Assembly (NCBI GenBank): GCA_945828095.1
Contig: CALZOZ010000013.1
Span: forward strand, 1 to 35,062
Origin: an uncultured Clostridia bacterium
GTDB lineage: Bacteria > Bacillota > Clostridia > Peptostreptococcales > Anaerovoracaceae
DNA length: 35,062 nt
Direction of reading: 5' to 3'
Part shown: in pieces, positions 7,912-16,118 of the stretch
Position numbering within the stretch: the stretch's first letter is position 1
Layout of the letters: every line of letters begins with the position of its first letter
Translations under genes and position numbers: made by a program
The notes under the pieces: generated by a model
Told to the model about the DNA's origin: nothing
Seen by the model: the letters and a program-made list of their open reading frames with translations, nothing else
Database searches by the model: none

Positions 7912-7960
7912 GGGCACAATATTATACGTTTGAGCTCGCTGTCATAGAGAAAGGAACTGC

Positions 7961-8854
7961 CTACCGGCCCTTTTTAAGCCCGTTCAGCAAAACATAAACT
8001 CCTATCAGAACCACTACCGTTACTCCGAGAATAATGTACATGGTACCAACCTCAACTTTATCATCGAAAAAGTAAATATTGCAGTCGATGGAATCTTTGA
8101 TAGCCTCCACCACCTCGTCAGGAAATCCCACATTTCCCATTTCCTCAAACACGCCGCGTAGTGCATGATTTCTCAGAAGTGAAGTCCCATAGGTTCCCGG
8201 AAGGAAGGAAAGAACTTTCTGCAGGCCTTCGGAAAACTGTGAAATAGGCATGTATGCACCGCATATGAAACCATAGCCTGCGCTGACCACAGTTCCCACT
8301 GCCGAAATCTGTCCCTGTGTGGACAGGAACAGGTTTATAATAGATGAAAGCGCCGTACCAAACAATGACAGCAGGAAAATATCCAGCATAATCATCAGCA
8401 CATCAGATGCCGTCATGTACCATCCGGTAATTTTTATGTAGATAAAGCACACGCCCATGGCCACATAGCATATAATCAGCGTCGCAATCAGCGTGGAAAG
8501 ATAATATCCCATGGCCAAAGACCAGCTCTTTACCGGCGTTATAGTCAAGTCGTTTCTGGTGCCGTTTACCTTGTCCTGAACCATCAGCATATTGGAACAA
8601 AAAGCTACAGTAACACAGCACACCGCCAAAAGCGATGAAAACAGCTGTCCACCGACACAGCCGTCTATAAGGTCCCCGTCTACCGGAAATGCCGCCGGAA
8701 TGGCACTTGTAAATGAATCCTTGTATACATTTGCCAGGAAGGTAGCATATAGAACCAGCAAAATCACCGGTGTAATCAGGGATGTGAAAAACATACCTTT
8801 GTCCTTGAAAAACAGCTTTGTATCTCGTTTTACCAGTGCCTTAAGCTCTTTCAC
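7961..8854 (-). CDS. ABC-2 type exporter permease
   Basis: A 297-residue integral membrane protein of the DrrB/ABC-2 permease type: cytoplasmic N-terminus, first membrane segment near residues 20-40, a long external loop, then a cluster of five hydrophobic segments and a C-terminal helix ending in a basic KKGR. The start is taken as the GTG at 8854, with AGGAGG 8 nt upstream; the GTG at 8863 overlaps that site. It overlaps the ATPase gene by 14 bases, implying translational coupling into one transporter. Substrate cannot be inferred. Confidence 0.85.
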   Translation of the reverse strand: MKELKALVKRDTKLFFKDKGMFFTSLITPVILLVLYATFLANVYKDSFTSAIPAAFPVDGDLIDGCVGGQLFSSLLAVCCVTVAFCSNMLMVQDKVNGTRNDLTITPVKSWSLAMGYYLSTLIATLIICYVAMGVCFIYIKITGWYMTASDVLMIMLDIFLLSLFGTALSSIINLFLSTQGQISAVGTVVSAGYGFICGAYMPISQFSEGLQKVLSFLPGTYGTSLLRNHALRGVFEEMGNVGFPDEVVEAIKDSIDCNIYFFDDKVEVGTMYIILGVTVVVLIGVYVLLNGLKKGR

Positions 8855-9773
8855 CGGTCTCACCTCCTGTCAGAACCTTGCCTGTTGCGGCAAGGAAAAT
8901 ATCGTCCATTTTTCCCTTTGTAATCTCATAATCTCTGAAAATTTCCGGATGCTGCAGGATAAGTTCCGTCGCATGGGCCGTATCTGCAACCTCTATGCGA
9001 TAGGCCCCCGGAATTTTTTCGGGTGCAGCACCCAGTACCCTGGCTTCATCCTCTGTTACCCCATAAAGAGTGATGAAGTCTCCGGTATATTTATTCTTAA
9101 GCTCCAGAGGCGTACCCTCCGCAACAATTCTGCCGCTGTCCAGAATAATCACATAATCCGCATCAGCAGCCTCCTCCATATAATGAGTTGTAAGAAAAAC
9201 CGTCATGTTCTGCTCTTTTCTCAGTCTGGAAATGGCACTCCATAGCAGCTTCCTCGTCTGCGGGTCAAGTCCCGTAGTAGGCTCATCCAGAATCAAAATC
9301 TTCGGGCTGTGAAGAAGGGCCCTGGCGATGTCGATTCTCCTCCGCTGACCTCCCGAAAGCTTGCCCACTGTTCTCTTCATCAGGTCAGCAAAGTCCAGAA
9401 GTTCGGCAAGCTCCGTCAGTCGCTTGTTAAATGCCGCCCCGGTAATTCCATACAAGGCTGCCCTGCTTTCAAGATTTTCCTTTACGGAAAGGGCTTTGTC
9501 CAGCACGGAATTCTGGAAAACAACTCCCAGCTCTCTTTTTATTCTGTCCACGCTCTCATCAAGGTCCGTGCCGCTTATGATAACTTTACCGCTGTCCTTG
9601 GACTGCTGACCGCACATTATGGAAATGGTGGTGCTTTTGCCGGCGCCGTTTACACCCAGAAAGGCAAACAGTTCCCCTTCCTTTACGCGAAAACTCAGGT
9701 CGCGTACCGCATTCACTTCTCCGAAGGTTTTGTTCAGATGCTCTATTTCAATTATTGTTTTTCTCTCACTCAT
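8841..9773 (-). CDS. ABC exporter ATP-binding protein (DrrA-like)
   Basis: A 310-residue nucleotide-binding subunit. Walker A is GVNGAGKST (about residues 39-47), the signature is LSGGQRRR, and Walker B is ILILDEPTTGLD, followed by the H-loop LTTHYMEEA. The C-terminal extension of about 80 residues after the ABC core is typical of DrrA-type exporters of drugs or lipids. AGGAGAG lies about 8 nt before the ATG. It overlaps its permease downstream and follows another ABC pair after a 38-nt gap, so one four-gene operon driven from the MerR-type promoter at 12159-12189 is likely. Confidence 0.9.
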   Translation of the reverse strand: MSERKTIIEIEHLNKTFGEVNAVRDLSFRVKEGELFAFLGVNGAGKSTTISIMCGQQSKDSGKVIISGTDLDESVDRIKRELGVVFQNSVLDKALSVKENLESRAALYGITGAAFNKRLTELAELLDFADLMKRTVGKLSGGQRRRIDIARALLHSPKILILDEPTTGLDPQTRKLLWSAISRLRKEQNMTVFLTTHYMEEAADADYVIILDSGRIVAEGTPLELKNKYTGDFITLYGVTEDEARVLGAAPEKIPGAYRIEVADTAHATELILQHPEIFRDYEITKGKMDDIFLAATGKVLTGGETGERA

Positions 9774-9810
9774 ATATAATCTCTCCTATGTCAGGTACTA
9801 AATCTGAATA

Positions 9811-11421
9811 TTATAGTTCTGCAAAAATCTTTGTTCCCCTTTTTCTGAGCCACATCAGAAGAAGGCATGCCACTGAGGCTATAATGACTATCGCCAGCGC
9901 AAGATAGGCCATAGGCGTCATCAGGTTTCTGAGAAGGAAATATAAGCCTCCCAGAGCCAATACCTCCAGCCAGCTTCCGAACATGGCTATCATCACAGCC
10001 ATGCTTTGCTTGATTACCACCGTCTCGTTGACCCAGTTAAGGTTAGGCATTTTCAGATTCACCGCCAGACCCACAGCTGCTCCCAGAGCGATAAAAATCA
10101 GTTCAAACAGACCGACAAGAACTGCCTCCACAGGACTGATTCCGAGCACAACAGAAATGCTGACAATGCATATAACAGCAGGAACTGATGTCACAAGCAC
10201 GTGCAGCATCAGCTTTGCCTTGAGTACCGTCCATGGGGATATGGGCATGGACTGAAGAATCCATATATTCTTTCCTTCCAGGGAAACAGACGGGGCCGTA
10301 ATATCGTTCATGGCAGTCACCAGACCCAACATTCCCGCCAAAGCCAGCGGTATCAGACTGTCTGCACCCGGCATCATCTGATTGAGCATCTCCATAAGCT
10401 GATGCAGATAATCGGATTTGACCACAGCCATGACTGCTCCTGCCAGAAAAGCAACCGTACCCAAACCGCAGTTGATAAGATATACAGTGCTTCCAGTAAA
10501 ACGCTTTGCTTCTTTCTTAAGGAGGGCGCCCAGCTGGGAGCCTGCTTTCATTGTTTTTTGTTCGTATCTGGCCTTAACCACAGTGTCCTTTGCAATGGCA
10601 ATCTTGATAAAGCTTACCGACAGCAGTAAGTACACCAGCGCAAACAGTGCGATAACTATACCTGCAAAAATCGCCAGCGAACCTGCTTTACCCTCACAGG
10701 CCAGACCCATATGATAAACAGGAAAAAGCGCCTTTCTCACGGTACTTCCGATTTTGTCTCCATTTATAAGTATCAGCTGCAGGTAATTATAAACCTTTGT
10801 ATATACATAGAAATATCCGCCCAGAAGACTCAAAGTCACAACTATGCTGATAAGTCTTTTAACGCTGCCTTTAAGGTGAGCAGAGATCAGGCCCATGAGC
10901 CATCCCAGCACGCATGAAAGCACCAGTGCAAACAGAGAAACCAGAAGTGTCACCATAATCTGCGAAGCCACGCTTGCGGCTCCGCCGAACCCTTTCATAT
11001 GATAAACCAGCATTGACGGTACCATAACCACCAAGGTAAAGTCAAAGCTCATAACAAAAATACTTGTCATTCGTGCCAGCAAAAGCGCCGAAGGCTTAAC
11101 CGGCATGGAAAGCAGAAGCTCATTATCCTTGGCCCGGTAAAGTCCCGAGTATGCAGTAAAAATACTGCCGAAAACGCCTGCCACAATGGCCATCAATCCT
11201 ACAATGGCAAAGTACAGCCAGCCAAGACCTGCATTTACCAACGGCTCACAGAGAGTATCCGCTAGAAGATAAAACATCCAGCCCATGGCAACCACCACAT
11301 ATACCATAAGCAGAGCATACATAATCAGCGAGCCCTTGGAACGTCGTTTCCCCTTCTTTGCACTTTGGTAGAAAAATGCGCCCAGCTCCATAAGCTGCTT
11401 TTTAACGAGAACCTTAACCAT
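9811..11421 (-). CDS. Large ABC-2 family permease
   Basis: A 536-residue polytopic membrane protein with about a dozen hydrophobic segments in two halves, a basic KKGKRRSKG stretch near residue 20, and the DNELLLSMPVKP motif characteristic of large putative ABC exporter permeases in Firmicutes. The start is the ATG at 11421, 6 nt after GGAGG, overlapping the upstream ATPase stop by 8 bases (an upstream in-frame ATG at 11439 lacks a site). Together with the ATPase it should form a complete exporter. Substrate unknown. Confidence 0.8.
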   Translation of the reverse strand: MVKVLVKKQLMELGAFFYQSAKKGKRRSKGSLIMYALLMVYVVVAMGWMFYLLADTLCEPLVNAGLGWLYFAIVGLMAIVAGVFGSIFTAYSGLYRAKDNELLLSMPVKPSALLLARMTSIFVMSFDFTLVVMVPSMLVYHMKGFGGAASVASQIMVTLLVSLFALVLSCVLGWLMGLISAHLKGSVKRLISIVVTLSLLGGYFYVYTKVYNYLQLILINGDKIGSTVRKALFPVYHMGLACEGKAGSLAIFAGIVIALFALVYLLLSVSFIKIAIAKDTVVKARYEQKTMKAGSQLGALLKKEAKRFTGSTVYLINCGLGTVAFLAGAVMAVVKSDYLHQLMEMLNQMMPGADSLIPLALAGMLGLVTAMNDITAPSVSLEGKNIWILQSMPISPWTVLKAKLMLHVLVTSVPAVICIVSISVVLGISPVEAVLVGLFELIFIALGAAVGLAVNLKMPNLNWVNETVVIKQSMAVMIAMFGSWLEVLALGGLYFLLRNLMTPMAYLALAIVIIASVACLLLMWLRKRGTKIFAEL

Positions 11422-12127
11422 GATTTTCCTCCAGCTCAAGGAATACGGACTCCAGGGATTCGTCTCCCCTGACTTCCTCCATAGTTCCGGATTTAATCAA
11501 CCTGCCTCCCTTGATGATGGCGATTCTGTCGCAAAGCTTTTCGGCCACCTCCAGGACGTGAGTTGAGAAGAAAATCGCTCCGCCCTCATCGCATATTTTA
11601 CGCATAATCTCCTTGAGTTGATGTGATGCCTTAGGATCCAGCCCCACGAAAGGCTCATCCATTATAATCAGCTTCGGCTCGTGTATAAGGGCAGAAATCA
11701 GCGCCAGCTTCTGCTTCATTCCGTGGGAATATGCACTGATTGGCTGCGCCAGGTCTGCCGTAAGTTCAAAGGTATCCGCATAAAGGTGAATCAGTTCTTC
11801 TCTCCTGTCTGCGCTCACACCGAAGATATCCGCCACAAAATTCAGGTACTGAATTCCCGTCATAAAGTCGTATAAATCCGGATTGTCCGGTATATATGCC
11901 ATCATGGATTTGCACTCCAAGGGGCTTTCCTTAATCGATTTTCCTCCGATGTAAATCTCTCCGCTGTCAAAAGGCAAAATCCCGCAGCATGCCTTTATGG
12001 TCGTTGTCTTGCCGGCTCCGTTATGGCCGATAAAACCATATATCTCTCCCGGCTTTATATGCAGTGACAAATCATCCACTGCCTTTTTCTCTCCATACTG
12101 CTTAGTAAGATGTTCTATTTTGAGCAT
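11414..12127 (-). CDS. ABC transporter ATP-binding protein
   Basis: Compact 237-residue ATPase of an ABC-2 exporter: Walker A GHNGAGKTT, signature-region AYSHGMKQKLAL, Walker B LIIMDEPFVGLDP, H-loop STHVLE. The signature reads YSHGM in place of LSGGQ, a substitution common in this exporter subfamily. The start is set at the ATG at 12127 (AGGAGG 10 nt upstream); an ATG at 12136 is too close to that site. It is the first gene after the MerR-type promoter and overlaps its permease partner by 8 bases. Confidence 0.88.
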   Translation of the reverse strand: MLKIEHLTKQYGEKKAVDDLSLHIKPGEIYGFIGHNGAGKTTTIKACCGILPFDSGEIYIGGKSIKESPLECKSMMAYIPDNPDLYDFMTGIQYLNFVADIFGVSADRREELIHLYADTFELTADLAQPISAYSHGMKQKLALISALIHEPKLIIMDEPFVGLDPKASHQLKEIMRKICDEGGAIFFSTHVLEVAEKLCDRIAIIKGGRLIKSGTMEEVRGDESLESVFLELEENHG

Positions 12128-12158
12128 GGTTCTCATACCTCCTATACTGTTTTGCCCG

Positions 12159-12189
12159 ATTATATACCTTCCAGTCGGTGTAAGGTCAA
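12159..12189 (-). promoter_or_regulatory. MerR-family-type promoter/operator of the ABC exporter operon
   Basis: On the minus strand TTGACC (12184-12189) and TATAAT (12159-12164) are separated by an over-long 19-bp spacer containing a palindrome ACCTT-N11-AAGGT (12166-12186). A long spacer with a central dyad is the hallmark of promoters activated by MerR-family regulators through DNA untwisting. No MerR gene lies in the window, so the regulator would act from elsewhere. Confidence 0.7.
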
Positions 12190-12205
12190 GATAAACTTTT
12201 TGATT

Positions 12206-12994
12206 TTATCCTGCAATATCTTTTTTAGTGTATTTTATGTAAGCAGCAATAATTCCGATTACTCCAAGCGCCATGCCTACGGACACCATTGCCGCATCTA
12301 ATTCGCCGCTTGTGATTATATCAGCACCGTCGGAAAATCCGAAAGGTGTAATGTACTTTACAAATTCAGCTTTGTCCGAAATGTTGGCCACGATGTTAAG
12401 GAAATACATCATCACTGCAAGCCCCAGACCTATTCCGATTCCGCCTCTTCTTACGAATGCCGAAATCCCGAAACAGATGCCTCCTATTTCAAGCTGCAGG
12501 AGAAAATATGCCATGTGCATAAGCAAAATATTTTCCCATGGGATTTCTTCTCCCACTATGTACATGGAGCCTACGGAAATTGCCAGAGTGAGAACATTCA
12601 TAATAACGATCTGCGCCAAAACAGCCGCCAGCTTTTCCGTAATTATGCGCGCCCTGCTCACCGGGTGAGTCAGTAGAAATTCCGCCGTGTGGTCCTTTTC
12701 CTCCTTGGCAAGAGCCGTAACCGCACAGAAAGCCGCGAAGAAAGCACCGCCAAGACCCAGAATATTTCCGCATTCTATTGCGTAAAAGCCGTCAAGACTG
12801 CCGAAACTTATTCTGTCCATACCGAAAGCCGCTGAAAAGCTGCCCATTGATGCAAACATATCGCTTACGCTGTCCATCTCGCCCTTCATTTCAGGGAACA
12901 TCAGAATGCATATAGCCATGAGGAACCCTATAGAAGCCGTCCAGATTATAATGGAAAGTCTCGCTTGTCTCATTTCGTGTTTAAAGAGTGTCAT
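12206..12994 (-). CDS. ABC-2 family transporter permease
   Basis: A 262-residue membrane protein beginning TLFKHEMR with six predicted membrane segments and the cytoplasmic motif EEKDHTAEFLLTHPVSR after the second, typical of ABC-2 permeases with gliding-type architecture. The start is the ATG at 12994 with GGGAGG 8 nt upstream; a GTG at 13003 overlaps the site. It overlaps the upstream ATPase gene by 14 bases and is last in the TetR-ATPase-permease operon. No terminator is evident before the next operon's promoter. Confidence 0.82.
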   Translation of the reverse strand: MTLFKHEMRQARLSIIIWTASIGFLMAICILMFPEMKGEMDSVSDMFASMGSFSAAFGMDRISFGSLDGFYAIECGNILGLGGAFFAAFCAVTALAKEEKDHTAEFLLTHPVSRARIITEKLAAVLAQIVIMNVLTLAISVGSMYIVGEEIPWENILLMHMAYFLLQLEIGGICFGISAFVRRGGIGIGLGLAVMMYFLNIVANISDKAEFVKYITPFGFSDGADIITSGELDAAMVSVGMALGVIGIIAAYIKYTKKDIAG

Positions 12995-13910
12995 TCTGCT
13001 CACCTCCCTTTAATGCTGCCGTATCCTGCGGTTCGTCTTGGTAGTAGTGCATAAAGATTTCTTCAAGGTCAGGTTCTGCTATGGAAAGGTCCGTTACCCG
13101 GCCTGCTGCCAGCACCCTCAGCAGTTCCTTCATGCCGCCGCCGTAAAGAAAATTCACGCCTCCGTCAAATTGCTGAACATCTCTTACATCCTTAAATCCA
13201 CCAAGGAAAACATCTCCGTGAACATTTACCCTTTTTGCACTGGTCTTTGCCAGTTCCTCCACACTGCCCTCGGCAATCAATCTGCCTTCTCTGATTATGG
13301 CTGCACGAGTGCAGTTTCTCTGTATCTCCGATAACACGTGTGATGACAGAAACACGGTCATTCCATTCCTGTTCTTTTCCCTGAGTATGTCAAAAAACTC
13401 TCTCTGCATCAGCGGGTCCAGTCCGCTTGTAGGCTCATCCAGAATACAGAGTTTCGGATTATGCTGAAGGGCACATACTATTCCTACTTTCTTTCTGTTG
13501 CCGAAGGAAAGCTCCTCCACCTTCTTCTCGGTGTCAAGCTGCAGTCTGTCGCAAAGTATTGTCGCCTCTGCACTGCAGTCTCTCTTCCTGAGATCAGCCG
13601 ACAGCCTTATTACATCCTTCACCTTCATACCGTTATAGAAAACAGCCTCTGAAGGCAGATAGCCCACATCTGCCAGTATCTCGTCTTTTTTTCCGGATAC
13701 GTCCTTTCCGAATATACTTGCGCTGCCTCCGCTGCTCTTAATAAGCCCCGTAAGGATTCTTATTGTGGTCGATTTGCCTGCCCCGTTAGGTCCGATAAAA
13801 CCGAAGAATTCACCTTCTTCTACAGCAAGGTCCAGGCCCGTTATTCCCCTTGCCTTGCCATAGAACTTGGTCAGTCCCATTGTCTCTATTGCTTTCATTT
13901 TACTCACCAT
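12981..13910 (-). CDS. ABC transporter ATP-binding protein
   Basis: A 309-residue ATPase: Walker A GPNGAGKST, a degenerate signature LSFGNRKKV, Walker B LCILDEPTSGLDP and H-loop SSHVLSE. The GKARGI near the N-terminus and the C-terminal domain after residue 215 match exporters partnered with ABC-2 permeases. It starts at the ATG at 13910 (GGAAGG 8 nt upstream), overlapping the TetR stop by 11 bases; an internal ATG at 13898 is an alternative start giving the common MKAIE N-terminus. Gene order makes the TetR protein its likely regulator. Confidence 0.87.
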   Translation of the reverse strand: MVSKMKAIETMGLTKFYGKARGITGLDLAVEEGEFFGFIGPNGAGKSTTIRILTGLIKSSGGSASIFGKDVSGKKDEILADVGYLPSEAVFYNGMKVKDVIRLSADLRKRDCSAEATILCDRLQLDTEKKVEELSFGNRKKVGIVCALQHNPKLCILDEPTSGLDPLMQREFFDILREKNRNGMTVFLSSHVLSEIQRNCTRAAIIREGRLIAEGSVEELAKTSAKRVNVHGDVFLGGFKDVRDVQQFDGGVNFLYGGGMKELLRVLAAGRVTDLSIAEPDLEEIFMHYYQDEPQDTAALKGGEQNDTL

Positions 13911-14541
13911 CTGCAGAGCCTTCCGACACCTGCCCTTTTCTTAAAAAAATGCTTTTCCAGAACCCGATTATCTCGGTAAATTCCTTTTCCATCTTATCAG
14001 CATCGATTTTTCCGCTGCTGACCATTTCCCAGACATAGCCCTCCGATGCCAGATACATTTCCCTGTACATCATCCTCAGGTCAAGCCCCTCCGCAAACTG
14101 CCCGGGATCGAGTCCGGCCAGTGTTGCCGATGCACTCAGTCCTTTCAGCTGCTGATAGCTCTTCTGTATTTCTCCGCAGACCTCAGGATCTTTCTCATAA
14201 AAAGCTTTAATCACGAAAACGCCCATATCTGGATACTGCTTCATAATCCTTATCTTCACCTGCATACCGCTGTACATCATCTCGAAGAGATCTTTTTTAT
14301 CGTAACAGCCGTACTCTCTCATATACTCGATGGTGACCTGTGCACACTTTTCCCACAGGAACAGATAAAGCTCCTTCTTATTGCGAAAATAGTAGAAAAG
14401 CAGTGATTTGCTGATGCCCGCCTCTTTCGCTATCTCGCTTACCGGGCTCTTTTTATATGTGTTCTGTGAAAACACTCTGAGGCCCGCATTGATGATTGCC
14501 TGTTGTTTTTCCTCAGGCAGTGAAAAGAATTTTTCGTTCAT
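13900..14541 (-). CDS. TetR/AcrR-family regulator of the ABC operon
   Basis: A 213-residue repressor with an N-terminal helix-turn-helix at about residues 13-50 (KQQAIINAGLRVF, then VSEIAKEAGISKSLLFYYF and the conserved NKKELY) and an all-helical ligand-binding C-terminal domain. GGAGG precedes the ATG. It is first in an operon with an ABC ATPase and permease, and inverted arms flank the -10 of its own promoter, so autorepression with derepression of the exporter by a ligand is the natural model. Confidence 0.9.
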   Translation of the reverse strand: MNEKFFSLPEEKQQAIINAGLRVFSQNTYKKSPVSEIAKEAGISKSLLFYYFRNKKELYLFLWEKCAQVTIEYMREYGCYDKKDLFEMMYSGMQVKIRIMKQYPDMGVFVIKAFYEKDPEVCGEIQKSYQQLKGLSASATLAGLDPGQFAEGLDLRMMYREMYLASEGYVWEMVSSGKIDADKMEKEFTEIIGFWKSIFLRKGQVSEGSADGE

Positions 14542-14563
14542 GGAAAACCTCCGCTGAGCGTAT

Positions 14564-14593
14564 CGGTCAATTCTAATTATACACTATTGACCG
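14564..14593 (-). promoter_or_regulatory. Promoter and TetR-type operator before the TetR-ABC operon
   Basis: Perfect 8-bp inverted arms CGGTCAAT (14564-14571) and ATTGACCG (14586-14593) lie 14 bp apart, and the minus-strand TATAAT -10 lies centrally between them. A repressor bound here would directly cover the -10. Confidence 0.7.
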
Positions 14594-14622
14594 TTTCACG
14601 GAAGACCCTTTTCTTAAGGAAA

Positions 14623-15446
14623 TCAGGCTTTTTTGATTCTGAGATCACCTGACGTGGTGTCCACTGTAAATATGTCGCTGCCTTTACCGGCCACATATTT
14701 GCTGCCTTTTTGAGCCATCTCTATGTCACTGTCAAAATCTCCGCTGGTGGTGTCGTAGTTTATGGTGAAATTTCCTGTCTTAGGAAGGAAAAGGGTAACT
14801 TTACCCGACACTGTGCTTATTTCACAGTCGCCTGCTGATTTTTTAAGGTTCATCTGCACGCTGCCGCTGGTGGTTTCGATGTCTGCATTTTTAGGTCCAT
14901 CAGGTGCTGTTATATCTATATCCCCCGATACAGAATCAGCATCTACGCTCCTTACACCATAAAGTTTCGCTTCAACGCTTCCTGAAACCGTTTCAAAATC
15001 AACATCCTTTACATACAGTTCCGAAGCTTTTACATCGGCCGAAACAGTCTCAATTTCTGCCTCCCTCAGCTTAAGGCCCTTTGGCAGTGTCAGCTTCAAT
15101 GTTTTGTCACAGTTGTTTACGTTTATTTTTCCTGCCTTGCAGAACTTGATATGAAGAGTGCCGTCTTCCACCAGCCATCTCATGGCAAGCTCATCCTTAA
15201 TCTCGTCCTTGGACGTTTCCTCAAAAACAACTTCGTCTCCCTTGCCGTATGAGATATCCACATTTCCTGAAATCCAGTCGATTTCAATGTTTCTGATACT
15301 TCCGGATGTACGGCCGCTTCCTATGGTATAGCTATCCGCGTTGTCATATTTTTCCTTCTTTCTTACTTGCTTTGATGTTGTTTCTGGTCTTCTAGCAGTC
15401 CATTGGGATATTATTCCATACTCTGGTTTTCCAAAAATGCCGATTT
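14623..15446 (-). pseudogene. DUF4097 beta-strand repeat protein lacking its N-terminus
   Basis: From a GTG at 15261 the frame encodes 212 residues of repeated beta-strand units (ETVSADVKAS, FETVSGSVEA, DSVSGDIDIT, ETTSGSVQMN, STVSGKVTLF, DTTSGDFDSD), the DUF4097 pattern of putative cell-surface adhesin-like proteins. Family-like sequence continues upstream without a start codon (NADSYTIGSG, then IRNIEIDWISG just before the GTG) as far as a stop at about 15455. The usual N-terminal membrane segment is absent, and array B starts at 15425 within this open stretch. The gene looks cut off at its 5' end. Translation from the GTG is not excluded but lacks a good ribosome site. Confidence 0.65.
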
Positions 15447-15651
15447 GTTTTCCTTAAGAAAACCAAATGGCCTATATGGAAAACTTTGCACTGTAAAAAT
15501 GTTAAAACACATCAGATATGTTAAAATCAGGAGCAATATATGCATCTTTGATATTCCATATAATGTCGTTAATTCAATTAACTGTGAAATCGTTTTCCAA
15601 ACAGCCATTTTTGTTTTCCCAAAGAAAACAAAACAGGCAAACTGGAAAACC
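15425..15651. repeat. Array B: two 59-bp palindromes of GTTTTCC boxes with 9-bp terminal inverted repeats
   Basis: GTTTTCC starts at 15426, 15447, 15592 and 15613; inverted GAAAAC starts at 15458 and 15624, and GGAAAAC at 15478 and 15644. The two four-box groups have identical offsets (0, 21, 32, 52) and each folds into a hairpin with about 27-nt arms sharing GCC/GGC between boxes. The outer ends are perfect 9-bp inverted repeats GGTTTTCCA / TGGAAAACC. Between the groups lies a palindrome GTTAATTCAATTAAC (15568-15582). Size and ends suggest a MITE-like element; no flanking duplication was recognised. Confidence 0.6.
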
Positions 15652-15663
15652 CGCATATCTTCC

Positions 15664-16113
15664 CTATATGATTTCCATCTTCATGGGAGTATATCTTATC
15701 CCGTTGGTAATGCATTCGTCGTCTGTAAGCTCGAAGCCCAGCTTTCGATACACTTACACGGCATAAGGGGAAGAATTAACCGTAAATACCCCGATTCCCT
15801 GCAGCTGATAGTCGCTGAGCATTTTTTCAAACAGCTGTCTGCCTATGCCCTGTCTGTGATATTCAGCCTTCACGAAGAAAAGGCTGATGTGAGATGGTTT
15901 TCTCATAGCCAGCACACCTACAATATCCGAAGCTTTATCGAAAGCCCCGTAAAAATCAAGCTTTCCTATTTCCTCTTTATTATTGAGAAAGTTTCTGAAT
16001 TCTGCAATTCCTTCTTGGGAGTACTCAGGTGCTTCGAAGCGGCAGAATACCTCCCACACCAATGAAAGTGCCTCTGTCAGCTGCTCAGCCTGCAATGATT
16101 TCACCTTGTACAT
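15664..16113 (-). pseudogene. GNAT-family N-acetyltransferase interrupted by a stop codon
   Basis: GNAT fold with the acetyl-CoA loop HRQGIGRQL and the C-terminal VNSSPYAV-VYRKLGF signature. An in-frame TAA at 15754-15756 falls inside that signature; the reading frame continues with VYRKLGFELTDDE and GIRYTPMKMEII to a natural stop at 15664, as in intact relatives. Ignoring the stop, the protein would be about 150 residues, normal for the family. The start is the ATG at 16113 with GAGG upstream, overlapping the end of the VOC gene. It is last in the TetR-VOC-GNAT operon. A sequencing error would have to be excluded. Confidence 0.8.
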
Positions 16114-16118
16114 TGCCT

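Noticed and set aside
7647-7960. yjdF riboswitch upstream of the yjdF remnant
   Set aside because: I could not find the expected conserved core; the region is occupied by array A and the 5' half of the gene is gone.
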